DNA of 50,573 nt from a virus. Numbering within the stretch: the first letter of the stretch is position 1; the number at the start of each line of letters is the position of its first letter. Of the stretch, positions 33,488-41,189 are shown piece by piece. Made by a program: the position numbers and the translations under genes. The stretch lies in the IMG/VR virus record IMGVR_UViG_3300015194_000002, positions 1 through 50,573 of that record. One strand, given 5' to 3'. The notes beneath the pieces are model-generated. The model made no database searches. It saw only the letters and a program-made list of their open reading frames with translations, and was not told the origin of the DNA.

Positions 33488-33801
33488 TATGTTATTCCTG
33501 ATTGAGATTTATAAAGCATGTTTTGTTTAGCTAATTCTTTTTTGTGTATTATAATTGCTTTGTCTCTGCTACAAGGTTTTATACTTAAACATTGTAATTT
33601 AGCATTATACCAGGTATTGTATTCTTGCTTTGATTGAACACATATAAAATTATATGTTTGATCTTGGTCGGTTAATTTAAATTGTAAGTGTTTAAAGAGT
33701 TCAAATGTTTCTTTATCGGTAAGAATTACTATATCATAATCAGAATCAAGTTTAGGTATTCCATAAACTCTAGATCCTGTTAAGAATGTTTGTGACATCA
33801 T
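33487..33801 (-). CDS. Minimal nucleotidyltransferase-like protein
   Basis: 104 residues. The N-terminus carries LTGSRVYGIPKLDSDYDIVI, the GSxxxG...DxD catalytic signature of the DNA polymerase beta-like (MNT) nucleotidyltransferase fold. The remainder is short, so this is a minimal domain. Possible roles include nucleotidylation of a host RNA or protein, or one half of a toxin-antitoxin pair; no HEPN partner is seen beside it. It overlaps the DNA polymerase by four bases. Confidence 0.75.
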   Translation of the reverse strand: MMSQTFLTGSRVYGIPKLDSDYDIVILTDKETFELFKHLQFKLTDQDQTYNFICVQSKQEYNTWYNAKLQCLSIKPCSRDKAIIIHKKELAKQNMLYKSQSGIT

Positions 33802-35681
33802 GTTATTCCTGTTAATAGAGGATTGTCTTTATCGTCGGGGTTTATCTTTATTTTATATGAAGCTTTGTAAGGAGCTATATGTTTGCCTGCTTCGACAATA
33901 TGATGTACACAACCTTCTATTAGTAAGGATATAGCTGATCCTATTGGTATTTGTAAGACTAGAGAGTCATGTACTTGTTGTACCATTTTTATACCATATT
34001 TTCTTACTTGAGGATCTTCATATAGACGTATCATAGCAAGTGTTATTATCCAACCTGCTGCTCCTTGAATACGATAGTTAGTTCCTTTGTAAGGTGTTTT
34101 AATATCTACTTCTAATGGGTATCCCCCTCGACATACTATAGATGGTGCTGATCTATAGTTTGCATTATCTTCTACTTCTTTTGCTGTTTGAGCTATAAAT
34201 TGTTGAACACCAGGAAATCTATTTTTAATTAAACCTGTTCCATTAGGTGGTTTGTTAGATGAAGTATCAAAGTATGTTTGATTGATCTTTTTATCACCAC
34301 CACCATAGATCCAAGAGAATGTACCACCTTTATTAGAAGCATAGGATTTAGTTTCACTAAAAGCTGCTAAGTCTGTTTTAAATAAAGGGTATTCTTCTTT
34401 CTGTCTTTTAGATCCTTCTTTTAATACTAAGTCATAAAGAGTTCCTACTATTAAATGGTGAATTGAAATACCAGCAGCAAAAGCATCTATTAGTTCTTTA
34501 TTTCCAGTTTCGTGTGCCCAAAGACATAATTCTATATTTTTTAAGTCAACATCAACCCAAATACTTCCTGGGGGTGGTCCAAAGAAGATTCGTGATGATC
34601 TATCGATGTTCTGCATGTTAGGTGAATTACTGGATTGTCTTGTTTCTCTTGTACCAGTAATGTTTAATCTAGAATGTATTAAAGAGTTTTCGTCACACCA
34701 TAAGGCATAAGCTGTTATGTAGTTTTCTTTAGTTTCTAGTTTACGGTATTCTTTAAGAGTTTCTAAAGCTGGATGATCATATTTCTTTTGATAGTGATCT
34801 ATGGTTTCTTTTGCCATAGATGGCATTCCACTTTCTGTTCTATGATCTACAGGTATTTTTAAGTGTTCGTGAATTAAAGAGTATAAGTGTGCTTTTTTTG
34901 ATAGGTCAAGTTTATAGGTTATATTTGCTTTTTCTTTTATCTTTAATCTAAGAGATTCTCTTTTAGCATTTACTGAGTTTAAGAACTTTTGTGCTTTTTC
35001 TTTATAGAAGTAAATACCTGTAGATTCCATATCATAGGTGATACGTAATAGTTTATGTCTAGTTTGATATAATCCCCAAAGGTTTTCGGATAATAGATAT
35101 GCTTTAAATTCTCTCCAAAGTAACCAAGTTCTTTCTACGTCACCTAAAGCATAAGTAATACATTCTTCCATAGCTAACCACATATCCATTTTATACCAAC
35201 GGATAGTAGATCCTTTTAATCCAGGAAAATGAGGATCTCCTTCTTTAGCTATACGATAATCTTTATTAGATGATCTTGCATTTTGTACAGCAATATCTAA
35301 GGCTTGTTCATCATCATCCCAATATTGTAGATACTTAATTGATATATCTTTTAATCCATGAGAATCTCCTGAACATATAAGATGAGAAGCAATAAGAGTA
35401 TCTTGTACTTTAGACCATAAATTAGTTATATCTATATTTATAGAATCTAACATTCTAAGATCAAAAGTAGTATTATGAAATAAGAGAGTATCAGCAGAGT
35501 TTAAAAGAGTTTGAATTTCCTCTAAATCATCATCCCCCCAGAAAACTTCACGAGAGTAAGGATTTACCTGTCCTTGCCATAACCAGGTACTTTCACCATC
35601 ACAAGCTGAAACTATGAAAGGTTTACAACCGTGATGTGGATCAGTACCGTTTGTCTCACAATCTACAGCAAGGATTATCAT
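33798..35681 (-). CDS. polA: DNA polymerase, family A with 3'-5' exonuclease
   Basis: 627 residues. Exonuclease motifs: VDCETNG (Asp7, Glu9), LLFHNTTFDLRML and YALGDVERTWLLW. Polymerase motifs: A is WVDVDLKNIELCLWAHE, B lies around KSYASNKGGTFSWIYGG, and C is VQQVHDSLVLQI. Motif C normally reads HDE; here the Glu is Ser, a notable change next to a catalytic Asp. The enzyme replicates the phage genome with the primase-helicase. It overlaps both neighbours by four bases. G-rich motif at 34568 and the second inverted copy at 35534. Confidence 0.9.
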   Translation of the reverse strand: MIILAVDCETNGTDPHHGCKPFIVSACDGESTWLWQGQVNPYSREVFWGDDDLEEIQTLLNSADTLLFHNTTFDLRMLDSINIDITNLWSKVQDTLIASHLICSGDSHGLKDISIKYLQYWDDDEQALDIAVQNARSSNKDYRIAKEGDPHFPGLKGSTIRWYKMDMWLAMEECITYALGDVERTWLLWREFKAYLLSENLWGLYQTRHKLLRITYDMESTGIYFYKEKAQKFLNSVNAKRESLRLKIKEKANITYKLDLSKKAHLYSLIHEHLKIPVDHRTESGMPSMAKETIDHYQKKYDHPALETLKEYRKLETKENYITAYALWCDENSLIHSRLNITGTRETRQSSNSPNMQNIDRSSRIFFGPPPGSIWVDVDLKNIELCLWAHETGNKELIDAFAAGISIHHLIVGTLYDLVLKEGSKRQKEEYPLFKTDLAAFSETKSYASNKGGTFSWIYGGGDKKINQTYFDTSSNKPPNGTGLIKNRFPGVQQFIAQTAKEVEDNANYRSAPSIVCRGGYPLEVDIKTPYKGTNYRIQGAAGWIITLAMIRLYEDPQVRKYGIKMVQQVHDSLVLQIPIGSAISLLIEGCVHHIVEAGKHIAPYKASYKIKINPDDKDNPLLTGIT

Positions 35682-36211
35682 ACTAAATACTCTATATTTA
35701 ATAGTTCTGGATGTTCTTCTATAAATTTATTACGAGCTTTAATTGCTGATTGTTCTGTAGGATACGTACCTAAATATAGTCTTTCTTTATTATAACATAC
35801 CCTAACCCCCCAATAACCTGAGGATTTTTTAGATATACCTTGTGTACTTATTTTTTGGTTATTTTGATTGATATGATTATTTGCTTCTCGTAAATTATTT
35901 ATACGATTATTTAATCTATTTTTATCTTTATGATCAATCATATTTGGTTGTTTTCCTGTATAGGCATAATAAAGTAGACGATGGTAAGTATGTCTTTTAC
36001 CCCATAAGTGGGTACTAGCATATCCATTATTAAATGGAGCACCTAATATTGATTGTCCTATTCTAGTGTTCCATCTACAACAAGTTAACCAGGAATAATT
36101 ATGATCATAAATTTCCCAATTCTCTTTGTATGTTGTAGTTCCTTCTTCAAAATTAAAATCATACAATCTAAGTAAAACTCTTTGAGGTATTAGTATTTTT
36201 TCTGTTTTCAT
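35678..36211 (-). CDS. HNH homing endonuclease with AP2 domain
   Basis: 177 residues. Intact HNH_3 motif (HRLLYYAYTGKQP, MIDHKDKNRLNNRINNLREA) and a C-terminal AP2 domain (GYWGVRVCYNKERLYLGTYP). It directly precedes the DNA polymerase, with its stop overlapping the polymerase ATG. A second copy of the family flanks the polymerase on the other side at 32761, with about 30-40 percent shared text by eye. Likely mobile. Confidence 0.9.
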   Translation of the reverse strand: MKTEKILIPQRVLLRLYDFNFEEGTTTYKENWEIYDHNYSWLTCCRWNTRIGQSILGAPFNNGYASTHLWGKRHTYHRLLYYAYTGKQPNMIDHKDKNRLNNRINNLREANNHINQNNQKISTQGISKKSSGYWGVRVCYNKERLYLGTYPTEQSAIKARNKFIEEHPELLNIEYLV

Positions 36212-36414
36212 GTTTTAAAACCTATTTCTGTATATTCTGTACTATCTAACATACTAATTTCTTCTTGAATTATCCAAGCTTCTTTTCTATCTAAAGAATC
36301 CCACCAACAAACTTTGTAGGTAGGAATTATAGATTCAGATAAATTGATTTCTAATATAAGCACCTCTACTTTTCCTAGAAGAACTTTTGTACCTGGTTTA
36401 AATAAGAGTATCAT
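36208..36414 (-). CDS. Small KOW-like protein
   Basis: 68 residues. The pattern F-PGTKVLLGKVEVLIL...YKVCWWDS...EAWIIQEEI resembles small beta-barrel (KOW-like) phage proteins with a WW pair. It may bind nucleic acid or protein. The start overlaps the upstream gene's stop by four bases. Confidence 0.5.
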   Translation of the reverse strand: MILLFKPGTKVLLGKVEVLILEINLSESIIPTYKVCWWDSLDRKEAWIIQEEISMLDSTEYTEIGFKT

Positions 36415-36614
36415 GTTTCTTTAACTCTTTCTTTACATTTAGTTTTCCAAGTATTTAAATTTTGTTTATTATTTACTTCTTCTTCGGAGCCTTGAAACTC
36501 TACAGTACAAGGTAAACAAAATAGTTTCTTTATTTGTTTTGACAATCCCTGGGGTGGGAGAGGATATTCTAGATATATGTATGATTTGTCTTTATACACA
36601 AACTTAGCTTTCAT
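36411..36614 (-). CDS. Small unknown protein
   Basis: 67 residues, lysine-rich, with a CLPC motif (about 33-36). It starts MKAKFVYKDK. Unknown function; part of the chain of four-base-overlapping small genes leading into the polymerase. G-rich motif copy at 36549. Confidence 0.5.
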   Translation of the reverse strand: MKAKFVYKDKSYIYLEYPLPPQGLSKQIKKLFCLPCTVEFQGSEEEVNNKQNLNTWKTKCKERVKET

Positions 36615-36816
36615 TAATATACCTTTCCAAAGTTATAGTGAATTCTTCATCAAGTCCATTTAATGTATCAGAAACTGTTGTAGCTGTTTCTTCTGATAAA
36701 TAATGATTTGCTATAATAGGGTCGTCAACCCAAAGACATTGAAGCGTATCTAATATTTCCATTAGATACATTTTATGGACTCCCATTAATCTACAGATTA
36801 CATAGGTATCATCCAA
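36604..36816 (-). CDS. Small acidic unknown protein
   Basis: 70 residues, acidic and helical (starts MDDTYVICRL). It overlaps the next gene by 11 bases. No family recognised. Confidence 0.5.
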   Translation of the reverse strand: MDDTYVICRLMGVHKMYLMEILDTLQCLWVDDPIIANHYLSEETATTVSDTLNGLDEEFTITLERYINES

Positions 36817-36871
36817 GTTAAGTTCTCCAGTTAATTGTGTTTGTCTTTAAAGCTAGGATTGCTGATTCAAA

Positions 36872-37030
36872 TTATTTATAATAGTGTGATTCTCTAGAGT
36901 AAGGACCACAACAACATTCAGTTCCTATGTAGTAACCAGCATTAGATTTAAGAACTTTATTTTCAAGTAGTTTATGACAATCAGGACAATTAGGATTTGC
37001 ACCTAAATGTATGGTTTCACGAGGTAACAT
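36872..37030 (-). CDS. 52-residue zinc-knuckle-like protein
   Basis: ATG at 37030 to TAA at 36872. The product (MLPRETIHLGANPNCPDCHK...) has CPDC near residue 15 and a CCC near 41, a four-cysteine layout that suggests a small zinc knuckle. It starts one base after the stop of the upstream 35-residue frame. The frame is shorter than common length cut-offs but fits the tight packing. Confidence 0.55.
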   Translation of the reverse strand: MLPRETIHLGANPNCPDCHKLLENKVLKSNAGYYIGTECCCGPYSRESHYYK

Positions 37031-37031
37031 A

Positions 37032-37139
37032 TTAATTGTGATCCAGTCTATCTGAGTCTATTTCTAAGTCTAGTATATATTGTACTGTAATGTATTTTTC
37101 GTCTATTTTAACTATTTTTACACATATGTCATCTAACAT
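37032..37139 (-). CDS. 35-residue acidic peptide
   Basis: ATG at 37139, TAA at 37032. The peptide (MLDDICVKIVKIDEKYITVQ...) is a short beta-type acidic sequence. It fills the gap between the DUF5664-like gene and the zinc-knuckle gene exactly, which supports it being translated. Confidence 0.45.
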   Translation of the reverse strand: MLDDICVKIVKIDEKYITVQYILDLEIDSDRLDHN

Positions 37140-37146
37140 TATGAAT

Positions 37147-37458
37147 TCATCTATATTTAGGTTCTTGATCTCTTCGGGACTCATTTTCAAGTCTTTCTAA
37201 TTCAAGTTGAGTAAAACAAAACCAAGCTATTTTTGCTAAGTGTGCTTCTGTACGATCTCCTTCTTTATATTTAATTAAATGAAGAAGAGCATGTTCTAAT
37301 CGTTCTTCTTGATACTCTTTATCGTGAACACCTTTCTTCCAATTATCTCTACCATAACGTAAACCTTCAATAAAGATTTTACCTAAGGCTAAAAGAGAAT
37401 AGAGAGGAATAAGGATCAAGCCTGTTCCTACTTTGTCTGATGCTGCTTTGTCTTTCAT
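37147..37458 (-). CDS. DUF5664-like dNTP pyrophosphohydrolase-type protein
   Basis: 103 residues from MKDKAASDKV; the ATG overlaps the ThyX TGA and has GGAGAAA upstream, so the earlier ATG at 37485 is rejected. The core LIPLYSLLALGKIFIEGLRYGRDNWKKG, followed by RLEHALLHLIKYKEGD and HLAKIAWFCF, matches my memory of the DUF5664 all-alpha family, related to dATP/dGTP pyrophosphohydrolases. It probably shapes the dNTP pool alongside ThyX and the MazG-like protein. No PurZ gene is seen, so there is no sign of a Z-genome. Confidence 0.65.
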   Translation of the reverse strand: MKDKAASDKVGTGLILIPLYSLLALGKIFIEGLRYGRDNWKKGVHDKEYQEERLEHALLHLIKYKEGDRTEAHLAKIAWFCFTQLELERLENESRRDQEPKYR

Positions 37459-38573
37459 GTTAATTTCTCCAGGAAAGATTTCCATTCATTGTCTGTCATA
37501 GAAGAAGGTTTATGTTCATCTACAAAAGTTATTTTTTCAAAAGCTAATCTTAAGAGTTCCATTTCCATTTTTGAGAACTTACGTGCATTTAATACATAGT
37601 CTTCAAACGCTTCACAAGCAATTGGACAAACTTGTTTGACTATTTCGTACATTGCTTGGGCATACAAACGTATTTCAAGTTGAGCGTGGTTGTCCATTCG
37701 CAGTCTAAGGAAGTTAAATATATTGTGTAAATCACACTTCCAATAGGCTTCTGTATATGTTGAAAGCGGTAAATCTTTTCTGGCTTGTTCACGTGCAACT
37801 CCAAATAAAAGTCGTTGTTTATAAAGTTCTTTTGCGTGCCAAAGAAAATCTTCTTCATGTTTAGATAAAACTTTTCCTGGTGTAAGTTCTCCTTTATAAT
37901 CTAATTCAGTTAAAGAGCAATTATTTTTAAATCTAAGAGTAGAAGAATCATGATCAGGGTTATAATCGTATCGAGCTTCTTCTGGCCATTCTTCTAAGAA
38001 ACCTGAACTTCCTTGTTTATTGTTGATACTCTGCATTCTCCACTGGGTAGGGTCTGTTGTTTGTTGTGAGTCTATAGCTTCTGAATATCTTGTGGAATAC
38101 TCATTAACATTAGCTGTACGATGTCGAATCCATTGTCTCCAACAATCCATTGGAACACGTACTTTAAATTTAAATTCAACCATTTCAAAAGGTGAAGTAT
38201 GTTGATCTTTCATAAGACGACGAATGAGATTACGGTCTTTTGTTAGTTGTTCAGTCTTTAATTTCTCTGTTAATTCAGAAATATCTTTTAAGGTATTTGC
38301 ATTAGTCCCACAAAATTCTAATAGAAATATATCACTAGGATTATCTTTAGTAGAGTAAGTAGCCATTGCTTTACTAAAGTTATAATGATAATGTGTTACT
38401 TCTCTATTTAATATTTTTGATGCTGCTTTAAGTTCAATAGTATTGTGTTCATCTTTTCCATAAGAGACTCTAGCGGCTTGAACGATTGCAGAGTCGTCTC
38501 CCATTACGTCTACAAGACATATAAATCCGTCGTTTAGTACGGGATATTTTTTCCATTGAAGTTCTTCGTTCAT
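37455..38573 (-). CDS. thyX: Flavin-dependent thymidylate synthase
   Basis: About 372 residues from MNEELQWKKY; an in-frame ATG at 38624 would add 17 residues, and neither start has a strong ribosome site. The ThyX signature is clear: WIRHRTANVNEYSTRYSE (RHRxxxxNExSxRY). Other features are IRRLMKDQHTSPFEMVEF and LRLAFEKI near the end. The enzyme makes dTMP from dUMP using FAD and folate. It is longer than the usual 220-250 residues, with insertions before the last helices. It is co-translated with the DUF5664-like gene. Confidence 0.92.
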   Translation of the reverse strand: MNEELQWKKYPVLNDGFICLVDVMGDDSAIVQAARVSYGKDEHNTIELKAASKILNREVTHYHYNFSKAMATYSTKDNPSDIFLLEFCGTNANTLKDISELTEKLKTEQLTKDRNLIRRLMKDQHTSPFEMVEFKFKVRVPMDCWRQWIRHRTANVNEYSTRYSEAIDSQQTTDPTQWRMQSINNKQGSSGFLEEWPEEARYDYNPDHDSSTLRFKNNCSLTELDYKGELTPGKVLSKHEEDFLWHAKELYKQRLLFGVAREQARKDLPLSTYTEAYWKCDLHNIFNFLRLRMDNHAQLEIRLYAQAMYEIVKQVCPIACEAFEDYVLNARKFSKMEMELLRLAFEKITFVDEHKPSSMTDNEWKSFLEKLT

Positions 38574-38660
38574 ATTCTTTTTTCCAGAGAGTGTTCGAGT
38601 GTTTAATAAGTGTTGAATGGACATAAGTTTCTAACCAACCTTTTTTATTAGGGTTGTTAG

Positions 38661-38756
38661 TCACCATAAAACCCTTATAACAAGAATTGTTGTTAATACA
38701 TAAAGAAAAAATACAAGACCCCACATAATATATAATAGCTTCTCTATATTTTTCAT
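38661..38756 (-). CDS. 31-residue membrane peptide
   Basis: ATG at 38756 overlaps the TGA of the upstream gene (ATGA). The product (MKNIEKLLYIMWGLVFFLYV...) is a single transmembrane helix. Coupling and placement support translation. Role unknown. Confidence 0.45.
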   Translation of the reverse strand: MKNIEKLLYIMWGLVFFLYVLTTILVIRVLW

Positions 38757-38917
38757 GATATTACCTTATAGTTTTTTGTAAAGTTGTCTAAGTTTGTTGT
38801 CCATTCATGAGGATCATTAGGATTATCATATACTAAGAGAGTTACAGTATTTTCTGTTGTTCTTAGAATAGTACATTTGTGTCCCTGGGGAGTTATGTAT
38901 GTTAGATCTAGTTCCAT
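38753..38917 (-). CDS. 54-residue unknown protein
   Basis: ATG at 38917 to TGA at 38753. It reads MELDLTYITPQGHKC and then a beta-type sequence with NDPHEWTTN. It fills the gap between 38921 and the membrane peptide. G-rich motif copy at 38885. Confidence 0.5.
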   Translation of the reverse strand: MELDLTYITPQGHKCTILRTTENTVTLLVYDNPNDPHEWTTNLDNFTKNYKVIS

Positions 38918-38920
38918 AAT

Positions 38921-39154
38921 TTAATTACTTTCTAGTGTTTGTATGTCAGATTCTTTTTCTAAAAGATATGCTAATTGTTTGTCTAATAAAATAGTTAAAA
39001 GAGATGGTTCTGTTAATTCATCTAATTTTATAGATAAAGTCATACATAAAGCAGCTAGTCCTATGTTTAGTTTTATACCTTCTTGTACTAGAAATTCATC
39101 TATTTTCCTAGTTAGTGGTAGAACTTCATTCATTAATACATTTTCTGGAATCAT
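38921..39154 (-). CDS. Small helical unknown protein
   Basis: 77 residues, helical and Leu-rich (starts MIPENVLMNE). TAGGAATAAATT precedes the ATG. It is the first gene left of the tRNA-like gene. No family is recognised. Confidence 0.55.
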   Translation of the reverse strand: MIPENVLMNEVLPLTRKIDEFLVQEGIKLNIGLAALCMTLSIKLDELTEPSLLTILLDKQLAYLLEKESDIQTLESN

Positions 39155-39187
39155 AATTTATTCCTATTATGAGTTTTAATTAAACAG

Positions 39188-39257
39188 TCCGAGTAGAAGG
39201 AATCGAACCTTCCTCAAGAGTATATAAGACTCTCTGCTTCACCAGATACATACTCGG
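39188..39257 (-). tRNA. tRNA-Ile(UAU)-like gene, odd D arm
   Basis: On the minus strand CCGAGTA pairs with TACTCGG (7-bp acceptor). The anticodon stem AGAGT/ACTCT encloses loop CTTATAT, giving anticodon UAU (reads AUA, Ile). The T arm is GAAGG-TTCGATT-CCTTC. The D region is short and irregular; TCTG/CAGA can pair but competes with the anticodon stem. The CCA end is not encoded. AUA is common in this AT-rich genome while many bacteria read it with a modified CAU tRNA, so supply of a UAU tRNA makes sense. Functionality is not certain. Confidence 0.7.
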
Positions 39258-39346
39258 TTAATACTCCTTGTTCCAAATACTTTAACAATTAAGTTACTGT
39301 GTCTTTTGAGGACCATTTTCAGTATTCGTAATATCTACAAGGGACC

Positions 39347-39360
39347 ACCATCGCGATGGT
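39347..39360. promoter_or_regulatory. Perfect 14-bp palindrome between SSB-like gene and tRNA
   Basis: ACCATCGCGATGGT is its own reverse complement and is GC-rich in an AT-rich spacer. It lies 17 bases past the stop of the 39377 gene. It could be the stem of a small terminator or an RNA processing site upstream of the tRNA; it might also be a protein-binding site. The rest of 39258-39376 shows nothing else. Confidence 0.45.
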
Positions 39361-39376
39361 AGGAGTAGTACATTAA

Positions 39377-40063
39377 TTATTGCAAGTCAGATTTTGCAAT
39401 AGTTTTTTCTCGGCCTGTAGCAGAAGATGTTACTCGAAGTCGATCTCCTAGATCTTCTTCAATCTTATATTCTACTCCAAGAAAGGTTACAAAGCCTTCC
39501 TTCTGGGGGGAGACTGTAGATGTTGCTTCTAGTGATTCTTTTCGTTGTCTGATTTGGATCTTCTTTCCTGTTGTAGATCCAAACCAAGTATCTTTTACTA
39601 CTTTGATATGAGCTATACGAGGTTCGTATCCTACAATAGAAGAATCAAGGAACCATTCACAAATCTCAGATGGATGTTCCATCTTTTCTCGAATTTCTCG
39701 GGGAAGTCCACAAGCTTCAAGACCATTGAACATCCAAGTTAAACGATCTTCTTCGGAAGAGTTGGTAGTAGCATTCAACCACCATGTCTGAGAAAGTTTC
39801 TTTCCTTTGAATTGTTCATCTGTAGAACTGAATTCAATCCTAACAAAAGGACTAGGTGGATTGACTTTCTTTGTTACAGGATCTACTTTTTCTGGTAGTT
39901 CATCAAAGACTAGATCTGTAATAAGACAATCTCCTTCCCATCCAATAGGCATTGGAATAGAATTAAGATTGTTTTCTGCTTTTTTAGCATTTTGAACTGC
40001 TACTTCTTTCTTTGCAAAAGATTTGAGAAATGCAGGAGATACTTTGCCTTGTTTTACTGACAT
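39377..40063 (-). CDS. Putative ssDNA-binding protein (DUF669-like)
   Basis: 228 residues. A basic N-terminal helix (AFLKSFAKKEVAVQNAKKAE) is followed by a beta-rich domain (GWEGDCLITDLVFDE, SPFVRIEFSSTDEQFKGKKLSQTWW) typical of phage DUF669-type single-strand binding proteins. It is encoded directly after the Sak4/AAA_24-like ATPase, the usual pairing for phage recombination modules. Assignment rests on context as much as sequence. G-rich motif copy at 39503. Confidence 0.6.
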   Translation of the reverse strand: MSVKQGKVSPAFLKSFAKKEVAVQNAKKAENNLNSIPMPIGWEGDCLITDLVFDELPEKVDPVTKKVNPPSPFVRIEFSSTDEQFKGKKLSQTWWLNATTNSSEEDRLTWMFNGLEACGLPREIREKMEHPSEICEWFLDSSIVGYEPRIAHIKVVKDTWFGSTTGKKIQIRQRKESLEATSTVSPQKEGFVTFLGVEYKIEEDLGDRLRVTSSATGREKTIAKSDLQ

Positions 40064-40099
40064 AATAAATTTCTTTCTGAATCGTGAACTGGTAAGTTT

Positions 40100-40891
40100 T
40101 TATATAGGGTTTGTTGGTACGGGTTTATTGTAATAAGGAGGAAGTTTTGACCAGAAGTTATTAAAAGCTTCATCTGCTGAATCTCCTAATAAAATTACTG
40201 GGGGGAGGTTTAACCTATTCTTTGCTGAGTGTGAAGTAGATTTAGTTGTATACATTATTCTTCTGTCTGCTGTTGTTGCCTTTCCTTCAAGAATTAGTTT
40301 GGTTAATTTGTCTGTAGTTGTTGCTCTATCTATAGTTATATCAAGAGTCATGAATAGAATTGCTTGAGCAAATTCTGTCATAGTATGTCTTATTCCAGCA
40401 TCTTTACTAGCATCCATTCTTAGTATATGAGATAGGTAATCTGCCCCAAAAGCATTAGGTTCTGCATCTGTAGCTGTATGACCTAGAAATACAATATGTA
40501 CTCCTTTATTTCTTGCACGGTTGCAAAGATCTAAAGTATTTTGTAATACTGGTGGACTGTCTTTTCTTGGTCCTCGATAGAAAGCCATGAATTTATCCCA
40601 GTCACCACCATATTCTACTGAACAGACATAACTAAATAGTAGAGCTTGCATTCCTGAACAAGAATCTATTACAATAGTACCAGATTCTATTTCTTGTAAT
40701 ATAGCATCTATTTGGCTATAGTTTTTAATATTGATGTTTTCACAACCAGGTGGTACATCTTGAATTAATTCTAAGTCTTCATAACCTGTCTCTCCACAAG
40801 ATAGACAGATAAGAGGTTGTGGGAATCTAAGAGCGAATGAGGTTTTTCCAATTCCCTCAGATCCATATACAAGTAAACCTAGTCCTTTCAT
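40100..40891 (-). CDS. AAA_24 / Sak4-like recombination ATPase
   Basis: 263 residues. Walker A is LLVYGSEGIGKTS near the N-terminus; Walker B is GTIVIDSCSGMQ near 75. The order (Walker A, SCGETGYEDLEL, Walker B, then HIVFLGHTATD) is that of the RecA-fold AAA_24 family that includes phage Sak4 recombinases. It should anneal or exchange strands together with the neighbouring putative ssDNA-binding protein. Its ATG overlaps the stop of the preceding small gene. G-rich motif copy at 40198. Confidence 0.8.
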   Translation of the reverse strand: MKGLGLLVYGSEGIGKTSFALRFPQPLICLSCGETGYEDLELIQDVPPGCENINIKNYSQIDAILQEIESGTIVIDSCSGMQALLFSYVCSVEYGGDWDKFMAFYRGPRKDSPPVLQNTLDLCNRARNKGVHIVFLGHTATDAEPNAFGADYLSHILRMDASKDAGIRHTMTEFAQAILFMTLDITIDRATTTDKLTKLILEGKATTADRRIMYTTKSTSHSAKNRLNLPPVILLGDSADEAFNNFWSKLPPYYNKPVPTNPI

Positions 40892-41043
40892 AATCGACCT
40901 CGTAATAAATCAACAAGTTCTAATCTAAGTACAAGTTCTGTAGAAGATTCTTGTGAAGGAGTTTTTGCAAGTATATTTATAAAAATTCGTGTTTCTGCTT
41001 TTGTTAAGATGATAGATACTTCATCTGTAGGTATTGCTTTCAT
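40888..41043 (-). CDS. 51-residue helical protein
   Basis: ATG at 41043 overlaps the TGA of the upstream frame and its own TGA overlaps the ATG of the ATPase gene. It reads MKAIPTDEVSIIL and then an amphipathic helix (STELVLRLELVDLLRGR). The double overlap is strong evidence for translation. Role unknown. Confidence 0.6.
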   Translation of the reverse strand: MKAIPTDEVSIILTKAETRIFINILAKTPSQESSTELVLRLELVDLLRGRL

Positions 41044-41189
41044 GAGTTTTCCTCAAAGAATTTTATAGCTTGTTCTAATTTATATGTTATTGATATTTTA
41101 CCATACATTTTACATTTAAAACACTTTCCAAAAGGATTTTGATGTAAGTAATTTTTAACTGATTTAATATCAAAAAATATTGGTATCAT
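41040..41189 (-). CDS. 49-residue protein with CxxC
   Basis: ATG at 41189 overlaps the TGA of the MazG-like gene. It contains GKCFKCKMYGK (CxxC). Coupled to neighbours on both sides by four-base overlaps. A small zinc-binding or adaptor role is possible, unproven. Confidence 0.6.
   Translation of the reverse strand: MIPIFFDIKSVKNYLHQNPFGKCFKCKMYGKISITYKLEQAIKFFEENS

Noticed and set aside
38470-38724. 84-codon minus frame overlapping ThyX
   Set aside because: The sequence after about residue 40 is the ThyX gene read out of frame. Only the small frame 38661-38756 and ThyX were kept here.
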